A DNA stretch of 64,000 nt from Chromobacterium amazonense (GCF_001855565.1 NZ_MKCR01000001.1:62001-126000); one strand, 5' to 3'. Numbered from the stretch's first letter, positions 16,098 through 26,448 are shown. The notes: generated by a model from the sequence alone, not told the origin. Program-made: numbers and translations.

Positions 16098-17030
16098 TCA
16101 AGCCGGCCGCAGCGCGGGCGGCAGCGCAAACACCGTCGTCTCCTCCACGCCAGGCAGCTCTGTCACCTGGCTGATGTCGAAAGACTTGATACGGTCTATC
16201 ACCGCCTGCACCAGCACCTCCGGCGCGCTGGCGCCGGCAGTCACGCCGACTCGGCTCTTGCCGACAAACCACTCCGGCTCCAGCAGATCGGTATTGTCCA
16301 CCATGTAAGCGTCCACGCCCTTCAGCGCAGCCACTTCGCGCAGGCGGTTGGAGTTCGAGCTGTTGGGCGAACCCACCACGACGACCATGTCGCACTGCTC
16401 GGCCAGCAATTTCACCGCATCCTGGCGATTCTGCGTGGCGTAGCAAATATCATCCTTCTTGGGGCTATGGATGGCCGGGAAGCGTGCCTTCAAGGCGGCG
16501 ATGATGTCGCGCGTCTCGTCCACCGACAGCGTCGTCTGGCTGACATAGGACAGCTGTTCTGGATTGCTCACCTGCAGCTTGGCCACATCAGCCTCGCTCT
16601 CCACCAGATACATGCCGGAATCGGCCTGGCCCATGGTGCCCTCCACTTCCGGATGCCCGGCGTGGCCGATCATGACGATCTCCATGCCCGCCTGCCGCAT
16701 GCGCTTGACCTCGATATGTACCTTGGTCACCAGCGGACAGGTGGCGTCGTACACCGAGAGGCCCAAGGCCTCAGCTTCGGCGCGCACAGACAGCGGCACG
16801 CCATGGGCGGAGTAAATCAAGGTGCAGCCAGGCGGCACGTCCTTCAACTCCTCGATGAACACGGCGCCCTTGGCGCGCAGATCATCGACCACAAAACGGT
16901 TGTGCACCACTTCGTGGCGCACATAGATGGGCGCGCCATACAGTTCGATGGCGCGCTCGACGATGGCGATGGCCCGATCCACGCCGGCGCAGAAGCCGCG
17001 CGGGTTGGCAAGCATGATGGTCTTCGACAT
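16098..17030 (-). CDS. ispH: 4-hydroxy-3-methylbut-2-enyl diphosphate reductase
   Basis: The 310-residue [4Fe-4S] enzyme catalyses the last step of the MEP isoprenoid pathway, giving IPP and DMAPP. The three cluster cysteines are in [15 protein letters not shown] and [22 protein letters not shown] and VTAGASAP complete the signature. The ATG chosen has AGGA eight bases upstream, 18 bp inside the longest frame. It is the last gene of ribF-ileS-lspA-ispH, with a hairpin in the gap to lspA. Confidence 0.96.
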   Translation of the reverse strand: MSKTIMLANPRGFCAGVDRAIAIVERAIELYGAPIYVRHEVVHNRFVVDDLRAKGAVFIEELKDVPPGCTLIYSAHGVPLSVRAEAEALGLSVYDATCPLVTKVHIEVKRMRQAGMEIVMIGHAGHPEVEGTMGQADSGMYLVESEADVAKLQVSNPEQLSYVSQTTLSVDETRDIIAALKARFPAIHSPKKDDICYATQNRQDAVKLLAEQCDMVVVVGSPNSSNSNRLREVAALKGVDAYMVDNTDLLEPEWFVGKSRVGVTAGASAPEVLVQAVIDRIKSFDISQVTELPGVEETTVFALPPALRPA

Positions 17031-17074
17031 CCGTATTTCCTTATTCAAGCCAGGGTTTTACCCGGCGCATGCGC

Positions 17075-17099
17075 CAATGGCCCGCACCGCGGGCCATTG
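17075..17099 (-). terminator. Intercistronic hairpin lspA-ispH
   Basis: Perfect 11-bp stem CAATGGCCCGC/GCGGGCCATTG with a three-base loop in the lspA-ispH gap. No T tract, so it may stabilise or attenuate the transcript, not end it. Confidence 0.45.
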
Positions 17100-17122
17100 C
17101 TTTGAATCCAATCCTCGCCCGC

Positions 17123-17611
17123 TCAACGCGATGGCTTTTTGAAACTGTCCAGCACCATCAGCGCCGCGCCGACGCAGATGAAGGAATCGGCCAGATTGAA
17201 CGCCGGGTAGTACCACTGGTTGTAGTAGTGAACCAGGATGAAGTCGATCACGTGGCCATAAGCCAAGCGGTCTATCACATTGCCCAGCGCGCCGCCGATG
17301 ATGAAGGCGGCCGCCAGATTCATCACGCCGCTGAAGCGGCCCTTGACGATGCTCCAACCCAGCCAGCCCGACACCGCGAAAGCCAGGATGGTGAACAGAT
17401 ATTTCTGCCAACCGCCGGCATCATGCAAAAAACTGAACGCCGCGCCCGGATTGTAAATCAGGGTGAAGCTGAAAAAGCCGGCTATCACCTGACGCACTTC
17501 GCCGTACTGGAAGTTGCCGTTGAAATACAGCTTGCTGATCTGGTCCAGCACAACAACCAGCGCCGCCAGCACGAACCACTTGGACCAGCGGCTTGCGCCA
17601 GGCATAGTCAT
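17123..17611 (-). CDS. lspA: Lipoprotein signal peptidase (signal peptidase II)
   Basis: The inner-membrane aspartic protease cleaves prolipoprotein signal peptides. About 162 residues hold four hydrophobic helices; the catalytic Asp residues lie in GNVIDRL and FNLADSFI, and the IYNPGAAFSF motif is present. It is essential for maturing the lipoproteins encoded in this window (BamC and others). An ATG 12 bp upstream is possible; neither start has a strong ribosome binding site. It lies between ileS and ispH. Confidence 0.95.
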   Translation of the reverse strand: MTMPGASRWSKWFVLAALVVVLDQISKLYFNGNFQYGEVRQVIAGFFSFTLIYNPGAAFSFLHDAGGWQKYLFTILAFAVSGWLGWSIVKGRFSGVMNLAAAFIIGGALGNVIDRLAYGHVIDFILVHYYNQWYYPAFNLADSFICVGAALMVLDSFKKPSR

Positions 17612-17643
17612 TGCAGAATCCATTTATGGGTTTCCCATTACTG

Positions 17644-17668
17644 ACGGGGCCGCCCGCGCGGCCCCGTT
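17644..17668 (-). terminator. Intercistronic hairpin ileS-lspA
   Basis: Perfect 10-bp GC-rich stem ACGGGGCCGC/GCGGCCCCGT in the gap between ileS and lspA, without a U tract. Possible attenuator or processing site. Confidence 0.45.
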
Positions 17669-17677
17669 ACCGACGGA

Positions 17678-20455
17678 TCAGGCGTGCAGACGCTGCTCGC
17701 CCTGGCCGTCCAGGTTGTCCACGCAGCGGCCGCAAACGGCGCCGTGGCCGGCATGGCTGCCCACATCGGCGCGGTAATGCCAGCAGCGCTCGCACTTCTC
17801 ATGCGCGGCAGGCGATACGCGGATGGCCAGCTCGGCCGCCTCGCGCACCGTCGCCTTGGACACGATCAACACAAACTTCAGCTCTTCGCCCAGGCTCAGC
17901 AGTTGGCGGGCCAAGTCGGCCGGCGCATCGATCTCCACCTCGGCCTGCAGCGAGGAACCCAGCTTGTCGGCGCTGCGCTGTTCCTCGATTTCCTTGTTGA
18001 CCACGGCGCGCAGATCGCGGATGGCTTGCCACTTGCCGGCCAGCGCCTCCTCCCGCTCCACGGCTTGCGCCGGGAACTCATGCCAGATGTGGTACAGCGT
18101 GGACTCTTCCTCGCTGTCGACCAGCACGTTCCACGCCTCGTCGGCGGTGAAGCACAGAATCGGCGCCACCATCAGCAGCAGGCTGCGGGTGATGTGGTAC
18201 AGCGCGGTCTGCGCGCTGCGGCGGGCATGGCTGTAGGCCTGAGTGGTATACAGACGGTCCTTGATCACGTCCAGATAGAAGGCGCCCAGGTCTTCGGAAC
18301 AATAGCCGACCACTTCCTGCACCACGTGGTGGAAGGCGTAGCGGGAGTACAGCTCGCCCACCACTTTTTCCTGCACCTGGCGCGCGCGCAGCAGCGCGTA
18401 CTGATCCAGCTCCACCATATTGGCCAGCGGCACGGCGTGCTCGATCGGATCGAAATCAGACAGATTGGCCAGCAAGAAGCGGATGGTGTTGCGCAGACGG
18501 CGATAGCTTTCGGTGACGCGCTTCAGGATTTCGTCGGAAATCGCCAGCTCGCCGGAGTAATCGGTGGATGCCACCCACAAACGCAGAATATCGGCGCCGA
18601 GGCTATCATTGACCTTTTGCGGCGATACGACATTGCCCTTGGACTTGGACATCTTCATGCCCTTGCCGTCCACCACAAAACCATGGGTCAACAGCTGCTT
18701 GTAAGGGGCGCGGCCGATGGTGGCGCAACCGGTCTTCAAGGACGATTGGAACCAGCCGCGGTGCTGGTCGGAGCCTTCCAGGTACAGATCGGCCGGCCAG
18801 GCCAGCTCCGGGCGCTGCTTCAGCACTGCGAAGTGAGTGGAGCCGGAATCGAACCAGACGTCCAAGGTGTCGCTGAGCTTGCGGTAGTGTTCGGCCTCGT
18901 CGCCCAACAGCTCCTTGGCGTCCAGGCTGAACCAGGCTTCGATGCCTTGCTGCTCGATGCGCAGCGCCACTTCTTCCAGCAATTGCGCCGAGCGCGGATG
19001 CAGCTCGCCCGTTTCCATGTGGATGAAGAAGGTCATCGGCACGCCCCAGTTGCGCTGGCGCGACACGCACCAGTCGGGGCTGTTCTTGATCATCGCGTCC
19101 AGGCGGGCGCGCCCCCAGGACGGGAAGAACTCGGTGGCGTCCACCGCGCGCTGGCTGATCTGGCGCAGCGCCTCGCCGCCATGGCCGGCCTTGTCCATGC
19201 TGACAAACCATTGCGGCGTGGCGCGGAAGATGATCGGCGTCTTGTGGCGCCAGCAATGCGGATAGCTATGCTCCAGCTTGGCCTGGCGCACCAGCGCGCC
19301 GTTGGCTTCCAGCGTTTCGATCACGCGGGCATTGGCATCCCATACCAGCATGCCGGCGAAAATTTCCGTCGTGCTCTTGTAGCGGCCGTTGTCGGCCACC
19401 GGGTTATCCACCGGCAGCTTGTACTGCAGGCCGGCCTGGAAGTCTTCCAGACCATGCGCCGGCGCGGTATGCACCAGGCCGGTGCCGGCGTCGGTGGTGA
19501 CATGGTCGCCCAGAATCACCGGCACTTGGCGGGCATAGAACGGATGCTGCAGCGCGATCAGCTCCAGCGCCTGGCCCTTGGCCTCGCCCAGCACGCTGAA
19601 TGCTTCGACGCCGTAGCGCTTCATCGCCGATTCGACCAGGTCCTTGCCCAGAATCAGCTTGCCCTTGGGCGTGTCGATCAGCTGATAATCGAGGTTGGCG
19701 CCGACGGCGACAGCCTGGTTGGCCGGCAAGGTCCACGGCGTGGTGGTCCAGATCACAGCCATCGCGCCGGCTGCATCGGCTCCGAAAGCGGCGGAAGCCT
19801 TGTCGGCGTCGACCACCTTGAAGCCGACGTCGATCGCCGGCGACACCTTGTCTTCGTACTCGACTTCGGCCTCGGCCAGCGAGGAACCGCACTCGATGCA
19901 CCAGTGCACCGGCTTCTCGCCCTTGCTCAGGTAGCCATTTTCATAAATCTTGCCGAGAGTGCGGACAATGTCGGCCTCGGTCTTGAAATCCATGGTCAGG
20001 TAGGGATTGTCCCAATCGCCCAGCACGCCCAGACGGATGAAGTCCTTCTTCTGGCGGGCGATCTGCTCCTTGGCGTATTCGCGGCACAGCTCGCGGAACT
20101 TGGCGGCCGGAATGTCCTTGCCGTGCAGCTTTTCCACCATCAGCTCGATCGGCAGGCCGTGGCAGTCCCAGCCCGGCACATACGGGGCGTCGAAGCCGGC
20201 CAGCGTCTTGGAGCGGACGATGATGTCCTTCAGCACCTTGTTGACGGCGTGGCCGATGTGAATGTCGCCATTGGCGTACGGCGGACCGTCATGCAGGATG
20301 AACTTGGGCCGGCCGGCGGACAGCTTGCGCAGCTTGTCGTAGCGCTTCTCTTCCTGCCAGCGCTTGACCCAGGCCGGTTCGCGTTTGGCCAGATCCCCGC
20401 GCATGGCGAAGGGTGTATCCAGCAGGTTTACGGTTTTACGATAATCAATGCTCAT
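17678..20455 (-). CDS. ileS: Isoleucyl-tRNA synthetase
   Basis: The 925-residue class I synthetase has the HIGH signature in [11 protein letters not shown], the KMSKS loop in [10 protein letters not shown], the CP1 editing domain between them, and a C-terminal zinc finger with [16 protein letters not shown]. Length and zinc ribbon fit the bacterial type 1 enzyme. Its ATG overlaps the ribF stop (ATGA), the standard ribF-ileS coupling. Confidence 0.98.
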   Translation of the reverse strand: MSIDYRKTVNLLDTPFAMRGDLAKREPAWVKRWQEEKRYDKLRKLSAGRPKFILHDGPPYANGDIHIGHAVNKVLKDIIVRSKTLAGFDAPYVPGWDCHGLPIELMVEKLHGKDIPAAKFRELCREYAKEQIARQKKDFIRLGVLGDWDNPYLTMDFKTEADIVRTLGKIYENGYLSKGEKPVHWCIECGSSLAEAEVEYEDKVSPAIDVGFKVVDADKASAAFGADAAGAMAVIWTTTPWTLPANQAVAVGANLDYQLIDTPKGKLILGKDLVESAMKRYGVEAFSVLGEAKGQALELIALQHPFYARQVPVILGDHVTTDAGTGLVHTAPAHGLEDFQAGLQYKLPVDNPVADNGRYKSTTEIFAGMLVWDANARVIETLEANGALVRQAKLEHSYPHCWRHKTPIIFRATPQWFVSMDKAGHGGEALRQISQRAVDATEFFPSWGRARLDAMIKNSPDWCVSRQRNWGVPMTFFIHMETGELHPRSAQLLEEVALRIEQQGIEAWFSLDAKELLGDEAEHYRKLSDTLDVWFDSGSTHFAVLKQRPELAWPADLYLEGSDQHRGWFQSSLKTGCATIGRAPYKQLLTHGFVVDGKGMKMSKSKGNVVSPQKVNDSLGADILRLWVASTDYSGELAISDEILKRVTESYRRLRNTIRFLLANLSDFDPIEHAVPLANMVELDQYALLRARQVQEKVVGELYSRYAFHHVVQEVVGYCSEDLGAFYLDVIKDRLYTTQAYSHARRSAQTALYHITRSLLLMVAPILCFTADEAWNVLVDSEEESTLYHIWHEFPAQAVEREEALAGKWQAIRDLRAVVNKEIEEQRSADKLGSSLQAEVEIDAPADLARQLLSLGEELKFVLIVSKATVREAAELAIRVSPAAHEKCERCWHYRADVGSHAGHGAVCGRCVDNLDGQGEQRLHA

Positions 20456-21387
20456 GCCTGCTCTCGCTGCAAACTTGTCAAATAGGTCTTGGCGCTGGCC
20501 GCGTCGCGCTCGATCTGCGCCACCAGGGTGGCCAGATCATCATAGCGCGCTTCGTCGCGCAGTTTTTTCAGGAAACGCACTGTCAGCCGCTGGCCGTAGA
20601 GGTCGCCGGCGAAATCGAACAGATGCACTTCCAGCTTGTAGTCCGGCGTGTCGCTGACCGTCGGGTTCAAACCCAGGCTGGCCACGCCGCCCAGCCGCCC
20701 GTGCGGCGTATCCGCCTCAACCACGAACACGCCCTGCAGCGCCGGCTTCAAATGCGGCAAGTGGATGTTGGCCGTGGGGAAACCAATGGTGCGGCCCAGC
20801 TTCTTGCCATGCATGACTTTGCCAGAAATCCGGTAGATGTCGCCCAGCAGCGCGTTTGCCGCGGGCAGATCGCCTGCGGCGAGCTTCTCCCGCACCAGCG
20901 TGCTGGAAGCCCGCTCACCCTGTACCAGCACCGACGGCATCGCCTCGGTGGCGAAATGCCGGCAATCGGCCAACAACCGGAAATTTCCCTGGCGGCCGGC
21001 GCCAAACTGGAAATCATCGCCGATCAGCAGATAGCGCGTTTGCAATTGCTCAACCAGCACCTGGTCGACAAAATCCGCCGCCGTCATGTTGGCGAAGCTG
21101 TGATTGAAACGGTAGACAAACACATAGTCCACCAGACCCAGCTCCCGCAGCAAGACGAATTTGTCCCGCAGCGTGGACAAACGGGCCGGCGGCTTGGTTC
21201 GGCTGAAGAATTCGCGCGGGTGCGGCTCGAACGTCAGCAGCGCCGTCGGCAATGCCCGCGCTTGCGCCTCCTGGCGCAGCTTCTCCAGCATGCGGCGGTG
21301 CCCCTGGTGCACGCCATCGAAATTGCCTATGGTCAACGCGCAGCCCGGCAGGGCGAAACGACGCGGATCCCCCAGAAATACCTGCAT
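20452..21387 (-). CDS. ribF: Bifunctional riboflavin kinase / FAD synthetase
   Basis: The 311-residue enzyme converts riboflavin to FMN and FAD. The N-terminal adenylyltransferase half has [12 protein letters not shown] and FEPHPREFF; the C-terminal kinase half has [15 protein letters not shown] and LGLNPTV. It is the first gene of the ribF-ileS-lspA-ispH unit and overlaps ileS by 4 bp. Confidence 0.97.
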   Translation of the reverse strand: MQVFLGDPRRFALPGCALTIGNFDGVHQGHRRMLEKLRQEAQARALPTALLTFEPHPREFFSRTKPPARLSTLRDKFVLLRELGLVDYVFVYRFNHSFANMTAADFVDQVLVEQLQTRYLLIGDDFQFGAGRQGNFRLLADCRHFATEAMPSVLVQGERASSTLVREKLAAGDLPAANALLGDIYRISGKVMHGKKLGRTIGFPTANIHLPHLKPALQGVFVVEADTPHGRLGGVASLGLNPTVSDTPDYKLEVHLFDFAGDLYGQRLTVRFLKKLRDEARYDDLATLVAQIERDAASAKTYLTSLQREQA

Positions 21388-21475
21388 TTGCGGTCTTTGT
21401 ACACGTCCTGAAACCGTCGATTGTAGCCGCCTGCGGTCAATAGCGTCCAGCCATCATCCATCTGACGCGCAAACA

Positions 21476-21502
21476 AAAAGCCCCGCATGGAGCGGGGCTT
21501 TT
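21476..21502 (-). terminator. Terminator of the RmpM-like gene
   Basis: AAAAGCCCCGC/GCGGGGCTTTT hairpin with a 5-base loop just after the stop codon. Confidence 0.9.
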
Positions 21503-21520
21503 CCAATCGGAGCGTTTGGC

Positions 21521-22207
21521 TTACTTGGCCGGTTGCTCAACCATGGTTTCCTTCACGGCGTCGATCACAACTTCAACGCGACGATCAGACTCGATGCAAG
21601 CCTTGATTTCGGCATTTTGCTTCTTGTTCTTCGCGTATTTCGGGAACTTGGCCTTGCACTCTTCGGTCATCTTGGCTTCGGCCTTGCCCTTGCCTACGGA
21701 GGTAACCTTGTCAGCCGGCACGCCTTCGTTCACGAAGTAGGCCTTGACTGCGTCGGCACGCTTCTGGGACAGAGCGTTGTTCAGCTTGTCGGAGCCCAGG
21801 AAGTCGGTGTAACCGTCAACTTCCACGCCGTTCAGGTAACCCTTGCCGGCGTGAGCCTTCAGCTTGGCAACCAGCGGATCCAGTTCGTTCTTGGCGTCAG
21901 CGCGCAGAACGGACTTGTTGAAGTCAAACAGGACCTTGGCGGACAGGGTCACTTTTTCCTTCATCGGAACCAGGGCCGGCTTCTGAGCTACCGGAGCCGG
22001 GGCCGGCTTGGCCGCTTCGCGGTCGCCGCACTCGACCAGACCATTGGCGGCCTTGTCGAAAGTGCCGGTGTGCCAGCATTCGCCATAGTTGTTGCGGACC
22101 ACGGAGTCGGTGGACTGGTCAACGGCATAACCCGGTTTAGCAGCAAAAGCGCTAGCAGAAACCAACAGGGCGGCAACCAGTGCGCTCAGTTTCAGCTGTT
22201 TAGTCAT
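21521..22207 (-). CDS. rmpM: OmpA-family outer-membrane protein, RmpM-like (class 4 protein)
   Basis: The 228-residue protein has a signal peptide (MTKQLKLSALVAALLVSASAFA), a conserved early VRNNYGECWHTG..DKA..G.VECGD segment, a Pro/Ala linker, and a C-terminal OmpA peptidoglycan-binding domain (LFDFNKSVLRADAKNEL, VEVDGYTDFLGSD, SQKRADAVKAYF, DRRVEVVI). The N-terminal block and overall plan match RmpM of Neisseria, which tethers porin trimers to peptidoglycan. Two cysteines near the C-terminus (EECKAKF, KACIES) match the neisserial pair. It has a strong own promoter and terminator. Confidence 0.92.
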   Translation of the reverse strand: MTKQLKLSALVAALLVSASAFAAKPGYAVDQSTDSVVRNNYGECWHTGTFDKAANGLVECGDREAAKPAPAPVAQKPALVPMKEKVTLSAKVLFDFNKSVLRADAKNELDPLVAKLKAHAGKGYLNGVEVDGYTDFLGSDKLNNALSQKRADAVKAYFVNEGVPADKVTSVGKGKAEAKMTEECKAKFPKYAKNKKQNAEIKACIESDRRVEVVIDAVKETMVEQPAK

Positions 22208-22326
22208 GTTATTCCCTCTTTAATCTATAAAATGGGTAGCAATGCGGGCTGACGCAAAGACCACGCGAACAAGTTGACTGCAAACATCAGAGATGGCTAC
22301 ATGCTGTGTTGATGCAGTTAACCCGC

Positions 22327-22355
22327 ACTATAGGAATCCAGCAACACCATGTCAA
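22327..22355 (-). promoter_or_regulatory. Strong sigma-70 promoter of the RmpM-like gene
   Basis: On the minus strand TTGACA, a 17-bp spacer and TATAGT, close to the consensus. The expected start lies near 22320, giving a 5' leader of about 110 bases. Such a strong promoter suits an abundant outer-membrane protein. Confidence 0.8.
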
Positions 22356-22446
22356 CACGCGGCCGGCCGGCAAGCCTGCCAAACGTTGCACAAATGCATC
22401 ACATTTCGCTAATTATCGTGAAGACCTGTCTCTCACACGCGACACA

Positions 22447-22956
22447 TTACGATAGTGTGACGCGCCGGCGAAACAGTGGCTGCGGCTGACGATATGTCAC
22501 TTGATAGCCATCGCTGAAGGTATTGTAACAATCCTTCTCATTCAGCGCCTTGCCGTCCTTGATCAGGAAGGCGTCAAAACCCACCTGCCACAAGGGATGG
22601 ATCAAATCCTGCCATACGTCGCCGACGGCCCGCAGCTCGCCGGCGAAATCATAACGCTCCCGCAGCAGTCTGGCGAGACTATAACCGCGTCCATCGGTAA
22701 AAACTGGAAAGTCAACGGCTATCACGGCCAGGCTGGCCAGATACGGCGCCAGCCGCGCCGGCTCGTCATCTGGCGCCAGCCACACCCCTGTGCGCCCCGG
22801 CCGGGCCTGCCAGCCTGCCGGATCGGCCAGCCAGGCGGCGAGCGGCACGATCACATCCGCGTCGGCCGGCGCGGCGGGCAGCGCGCCTGACTCGTCCGCG
22901 CGCAGCAGCGTCCAGGCATCGATCTGCGCCTTGCCATTCTTAATGTACCGGGGCAT
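22447..22956 (-). CDS. DUF934 family protein of the sulfite reductase operon
   Basis: The 169-residue protein of the DUF934 family carries the FPVFTDGRGYSLARLLRERYDFAGELRAVGDV region and a FDAFLIKDG segment. Genes of this family regularly follow sulfite reductase in Proteobacteria, and a role in assimilatory sulfite reduction or electron supply is proposed from context; no activity is established here. Its ATG, with GGAGAGGG upstream, lies inside the 3' end of cysI (17-bp overlap), so translation is coupled. Confidence 0.85.
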   Translation of the reverse strand: MPRYIKNGKAQIDAWTLLRADESGALPAAPADADVIVPLAAWLADPAGWQARPGRTGVWLAPDDEPARLAPYLASLAVIAVDFPVFTDGRGYSLARLLRERYDFAGELRAVGDVWQDLIHPLWQVGFDAFLIKDGKALNEKDCYNTFSDGYQVTYRQPQPLFRRRVTLS

Positions 22957-24598
22957 AGACCCTCTCCTTGAATGGTTCCACGCCGACGCGGCGCAGGGTG
23001 TCGATGAAGCGCTCGCCATCCAGCCGCCGCTCCAGATAAACCTGCATGATCTTGCCGAAGGCCACCGGCACGTCGGCCTGGGCGAAGGACGGGCCTATCA
23101 CCTTGCCGATCGTGGTGTCGCTGCCCTGGCTGCCGCCCAGCGTGATCTGGTACCACTCCTCGCCGTTCTTGTCGACGCCCAGGATGCCGATGTTGCCGAT
23201 ATGATGATGGCCGCAGGCGTTCATGCAGCCGGAGAAGTTACAGGCGATGTCGCCCAGATCGTACAGGTAGTCCAGGTCGTCGAAAGTCTGCTGGATCGCA
23301 TTGGCGACGGGAATCGACCGTGCATTGGCCAGCGAGCAGAAATCCCCGCCCGGGCAACTGATGATGTCGGTCAACAGGCCGATGTTAGGCGTGGCCATTC
23401 GGTGCCGGCGAGCCTCCTGCCACAAGGCATGCAGGTCTTTCTGCGCCACATCCGGCAGCACCAGGTTCTGCTCATGCGCCACGCGCAGCTCGCCAAAGCC
23501 GAAACGGTCTGCCCAGTCGGCCGCCGCCTCCATCTGTTCTGCGGTGATGTCGCCCGGCGGCGCGCCGGTTTCCTTCAGCGACAGCACCACGGAGCGGTAG
23601 CCAGGCTGGCGATGAGGGCGGGTGTTGCGCTCATACCAGCGGGCAAACGCCTTGTCTTCGGCCAAGGGGCCGGCCAGTTCTGCCGGGTTGTCCGGCAGCG
23701 GCGGATAGTCGGGATCGGCGAAGAAGCTGGCGTAATGGGCGACATCCTCGTCGCGCAGCGTGGCCGGTCCATCTTTCAAATGCAGCCATTCGTCCTCCAC
23801 CTTGGCGGCGAAGCCCTGCGGCGTCATCGCCCTGACCAGAATCTTGACCCGCGCCTTGTACTTGTTGTCGCGGCGTCCAAAGCGGTTGTACACGCGCAGC
23901 ACCGCGTCCAGATAGGTCAGCAGGTGCTGCCTGGGCAGGAATTCGCGGATCACCTCGCCCACCATGGGCGTGCGGCCCAAGCCGCCGCCGACGATGATCT
24001 TGAAGCCCGCCTCGCCGGCCTCGTTGCGGCTGACGTGCAGGCCGATGTCGTGGACCATGGTGGCGGCGCGGTCCTCCACGCTGCCGGAAACGGCGATCTT
24101 GAACTTGCGCGGCAGGAAGGCGAATTCCGGGTGCAGCGTGCTCCACTGGCGGATGATTTCGCAATACGGCCGCGGATCGAACAATTGATCGGCGGAGACG
24201 CCGGCGAAGGCATCGGTGGTGGTGTTGCGGACGCAATTGCCGGAGGTCTGGATCGCGTGCATTTCGACGGCGGCCAGCTCCTCCAGAATATCCGGCACGG
24301 CTTCCAGCGCCGGCCAGTTGAACTGGATGTTCTGACGGGTGGTGAAATGTCCGTAGCCCTTGTCGTAGCGGCGGGCGATGTCAGCCAGCTTGCGCAGCTG
24401 CTCGCTGCGCAAATGGCCGTACGGGATGGCCACCCGCAGCATGGGCGCGTGGCGCTGGATGTACAGGCCGTTCATCAGCCGCAGCGGACGGAACTCCTCT
24501 TCCGACAACTCCCCGGCGAGGAAGCGGCGCGTCTGGTCGCGGAACTGGTCGACGCGCTCGCGCACCAGGCGATGGTCTACTTCATCGTATCGATACAT
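22940..24598 (-). CDS. cysI: Assimilatory sulfite reductase, siroheme / [4Fe-4S] subunit
   Basis: The 552-residue hemoprotein of the nitrite/sulfite reductase superfamily has two ferredoxin-like half domains; TSGNCVRNTTTDAFAG is the siroheme-side motif, and the C-terminal cluster ligands are in CPGGDFC and CNFSGCMNACG. It reduces sulfite to sulfide with six electrons. Its position after cysH and before DUF934, under divergent CysB, supports sulfite as substrate and not nitrite. No cysJ flavoprotein gene is adjacent, so the electron donor is encoded elsewhere or is ferredoxin. Confidence 0.93.
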   Translation of the reverse strand: MYRYDEVDHRLVRERVDQFRDQTRRFLAGELSEEEFRPLRLMNGLYIQRHAPMLRVAIPYGHLRSEQLRKLADIARRYDKGYGHFTTRQNIQFNWPALEAVPDILEELAAVEMHAIQTSGNCVRNTTTDAFAGVSADQLFDPRPYCEIIRQWSTLHPEFAFLPRKFKIAVSGSVEDRAATMVHDIGLHVSRNEAGEAGFKIIVGGGLGRTPMVGEVIREFLPRQHLLTYLDAVLRVYNRFGRRDNKYKARVKILVRAMTPQGFAAKVEDEWLHLKDGPATLRDEDVAHYASFFADPDYPPLPDNPAELAGPLAEDKAFARWYERNTRPHRQPGYRSVVLSLKETGAPPGDITAEQMEAAADWADRFGFGELRVAHEQNLVLPDVAQKDLHALWQEARRHRMATPNIGLLTDIISCPGGDFCSLANARSIPVANAIQQTFDDLDYLYDLGDIACNFSGCMNACGHHHIGNIGILGVDKNGEEWYQITLGGSQGSDTTIGKVIGPSFAQADVPVAFGKIMQVYLERRLDGERFIDTLRRVGVEPFKERVYAPVH

Positions 24599-24640
24599 GG
24601 TTGGATTCCAGCGGGAATGCCGACGGCGACGGCCGGCGGG

Positions 24641-25345
24641 TCAGACGGGGCTTTGCAGCGGGCTAGCCTTCGCATGCAGCCCGCACTCCTTGGTTTCCGG
24701 GTTTTCCCACCACCAGCGGCCGGCGCGGACATCCTCGCCCACGCTGATGGCGCGGGTACAGGGGGCGCAGCCTATCGAGGGATAGTGGCGATCGTGCAGC
24801 GCGTTGTACGGCACCTGGTTTTCCTTCAAGTACTGCCACACCTCGGCTTCGCTCCACTCCAGCAAGGGGCTGAACTTCCACAGCTTGTTGTCGGCGTCGT
24901 ATTGCTTGTCCGCCAGATCCTGCCGCGTCGGCGACTGTTGGCGGCGCAAGCCGGTGATCCAGGCGGAGCGGCCCGCCAGCGCGCGCTTGAGCGGCTCCAG
25001 CTTGCGCACCGCGCAACAGGACTGGCGCAGGGCCACGCTCTGGTAAAAGCCGTTGATGCCGTGCAGATTGACGTATTGCTCGGTGGCGGCGGTATCCGGG
25101 AAATACATCGCAACCGGATGGCTAGGGTAGCGCTCGGCTACTTTTTGCATCAGATCATAGGTTTCCGCCGGCAGGCGGCCGGTATCGAGGCTGAAGCTGC
25201 GCAATGGCAGATTCAGGCGGGCGATCAGATCGGTCAGCACCATGTCTTCAGCGCCGTAGCTGTTGGCCAGCAAGGCATCGGGATGCTCGGCGGCAATGGT
25301 TTGCAGCAGCGCCGCGGTGGCGGCCAGTTTGGATTCCAAGCTCAT
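24641..25345 (-). CDS. cysH: Adenylylsulfate (APS/PAPS) reductase
   Basis: The 234-residue thioredoxin-dependent reductase turns activated sulfate into sulfite. It has the N-terminal SYGAEDMVL loop, SLDTGRLPAETYDL, and the C-terminal ECGLH with the catalytic Cys. The cysteine pairs CCAVRK and CAPCTR bind a [4Fe-4S] cluster, marking it as the APS-reductase type and not the cluster-less PAPS reductase of E. coli. The ATG follows GGAG. It leads the cysH-cysI-DUF934 operon, divergent from cysB. Confidence 0.93.
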   Translation of the reverse strand: MSLESKLAATAALLQTIAAEHPDALLANSYGAEDMVLTDLIARLNLPLRSFSLDTGRLPAETYDLMQKVAERYPSHPVAMYFPDTAATEQYVNLHGINGFYQSVALRQSCCAVRKLEPLKRALAGRSAWITGLRRQQSPTRQDLADKQYDADNKLWKFSPLLEWSEAEVWQYLKENQVPYNALHDRHYPSIGCAPCTRAISVGEDVRAGRWWWENPETKECGLHAKASPLQSPV

Positions 25346-25457
25346 CAAGCGCTCCGGGAGAGGTTCGAGCTCATCCTAACCAAAGGGCTTATAAACCTAA
25401 AAGAATATTGTGTTAGTATTTAATGACTACAGGTTTTATAGAGGACAGGCCGTCAAC
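25346..25457. promoter_or_regulatory. cysH-cysB divergent control region
   Basis: A 112-bp AT-rich gap between cysH and the gene for its likely activator CysB. It contains an imperfect inverted repeat, ATAAACCT at 25391-25398 and AGGTTTTATA at 25431-25440. LysR regulators commonly bind such shared promoters; the exact CysB site is not resolved by eye. Confidence 0.5.
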
Positions 25458-26402
25458 ATGAAGCTACAACAACTGCGCTATCTGGTGGAAGTGGCCAAGC
25501 AGGGATTGAACGTCTCGGAAGCGGCCGAGAAACTGCACACTTCGCAACCGGGCATCTCCAAACAGATCCGCCTGCTGGAGGATGAGCTGGGCATCCAGGT
25601 GTTCATCCGCAACGGCAAACGCGTGGTATCGGTCTCCGAACCAGGCAAGGAAGTGCTGCGCATCTCCGAACGCATCCTGCGCGAGGCGCAGAATCTCAAG
25701 CGCGTCGGCGAGGAGTTCTCGCGCGAATCGGAAGGCGCGCTGACCATCGCCACCACTCATACCCAGGCGCGCTACGCGCTGCCGCAGGCCATCGCCGAAT
25801 TCGTGCGCCGCTACCCCAAGGTGCGGCTGTCGCTGAAACAGGGCAGCCCGACGCAGATCTGCGAAATGGTGGTCTCCGGCGAAGCCGATCTGGCCATCGC
25901 GACCGAGGGCATCTCCTTGTACAAGGAGCTGGCCATGCTGCCCTGCTACGAGTGGAATCGCTCGGTGGTGGTGCCGTCAGGCCATCCGCTGGCGGAGCTG
26001 AAGCACCCGATCTCGCTGGCCGACATCGCCCAGTACCCCATCGTCACCTACGATTTCGCCTTTGCCGGCCGCTCCAAGATCAACAAGGCCTTCGCCGATC
26101 TGGGTTTGAACGCCAACGTGGTGCTGACCGCCATCGACACCGATGTGATCAAGACCTATGTCTCGCTGGGGCTGGGCCTGGGCATCATCGCCAGCATGGC
26201 CTTCGAGCCGGAGCGCGACCGCCATCTGGTGGCGATAGACGCCAGTCATCTGTTCGAACCGTCCACCACCAAGATAGGCATCCGCAAGGACGCCTATCTG
26301 CGCGGCTTCGCCTACACCTTCATCGAGCTGTTCGCGCCGCATCTGCACCGCCGCGAAGTGGATTCGGCGCTGCTGGCGCATGATGTGGATCTGGATGAAT
26401 AG
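25458..26402 (+). CDS. cysB: LysR-family regulator CysB
   Basis: The 314-residue transcription factor has an N-terminal winged helix (LRYLVEVAKQGLNVSEAAEKLHTSQPGISKQIRLLEDELG) and the effector domain of the CysB/Cbl branch: TTHTQARYALP, GSPTQICEMVVSGEADLAIATE and TYDFAFAGRSKI. In enterobacteria CysB activates sulfate assimilation with N-acetylserine as inducer. Its divergent placement next to cysH-cysI supports the same role. Start ATG follows a weak AGGACA-type site. Confidence 0.93.
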   Translation: MKLQQLRYLVEVAKQGLNVSEAAEKLHTSQPGISKQIRLLEDELGIQVFIRNGKRVVSVSEPGKEVLRISERILREAQNLKRVGEEFSRESEGALTIATTHTQARYALPQAIAEFVRRYPKVRLSLKQGSPTQICEMVVSGEADLAIATEGISLYKELAMLPCYEWNRSVVVPSGHPLAELKHPISLADIAQYPIVTYDFAFAGRSKINKAFADLGLNANVVLTAIDTDVIKTYVSLGLGLGIIASMAFEPERDRHLVAIDASHLFEPSTTKIGIRKDAYLRGFAYTFIELFAPHLHRREVDSALLAHDVDLDE

Positions 26403-26448
26403 CTTCTCCAGCCAGCCGGGCCGCAGCGACAAGCGCAAACAGTTTATT

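Noticed and set aside
17684..20485. A very long open frame antisense to ileS
   Set aside because: It is the GC-rich mirror of the ileS codons; composition is Arg/His/Gln-rich with no motif, and ileS is certain. The same holds for the other long antisense frames, such as those opposite rdgC, feoB, the PTS fusion and metE.
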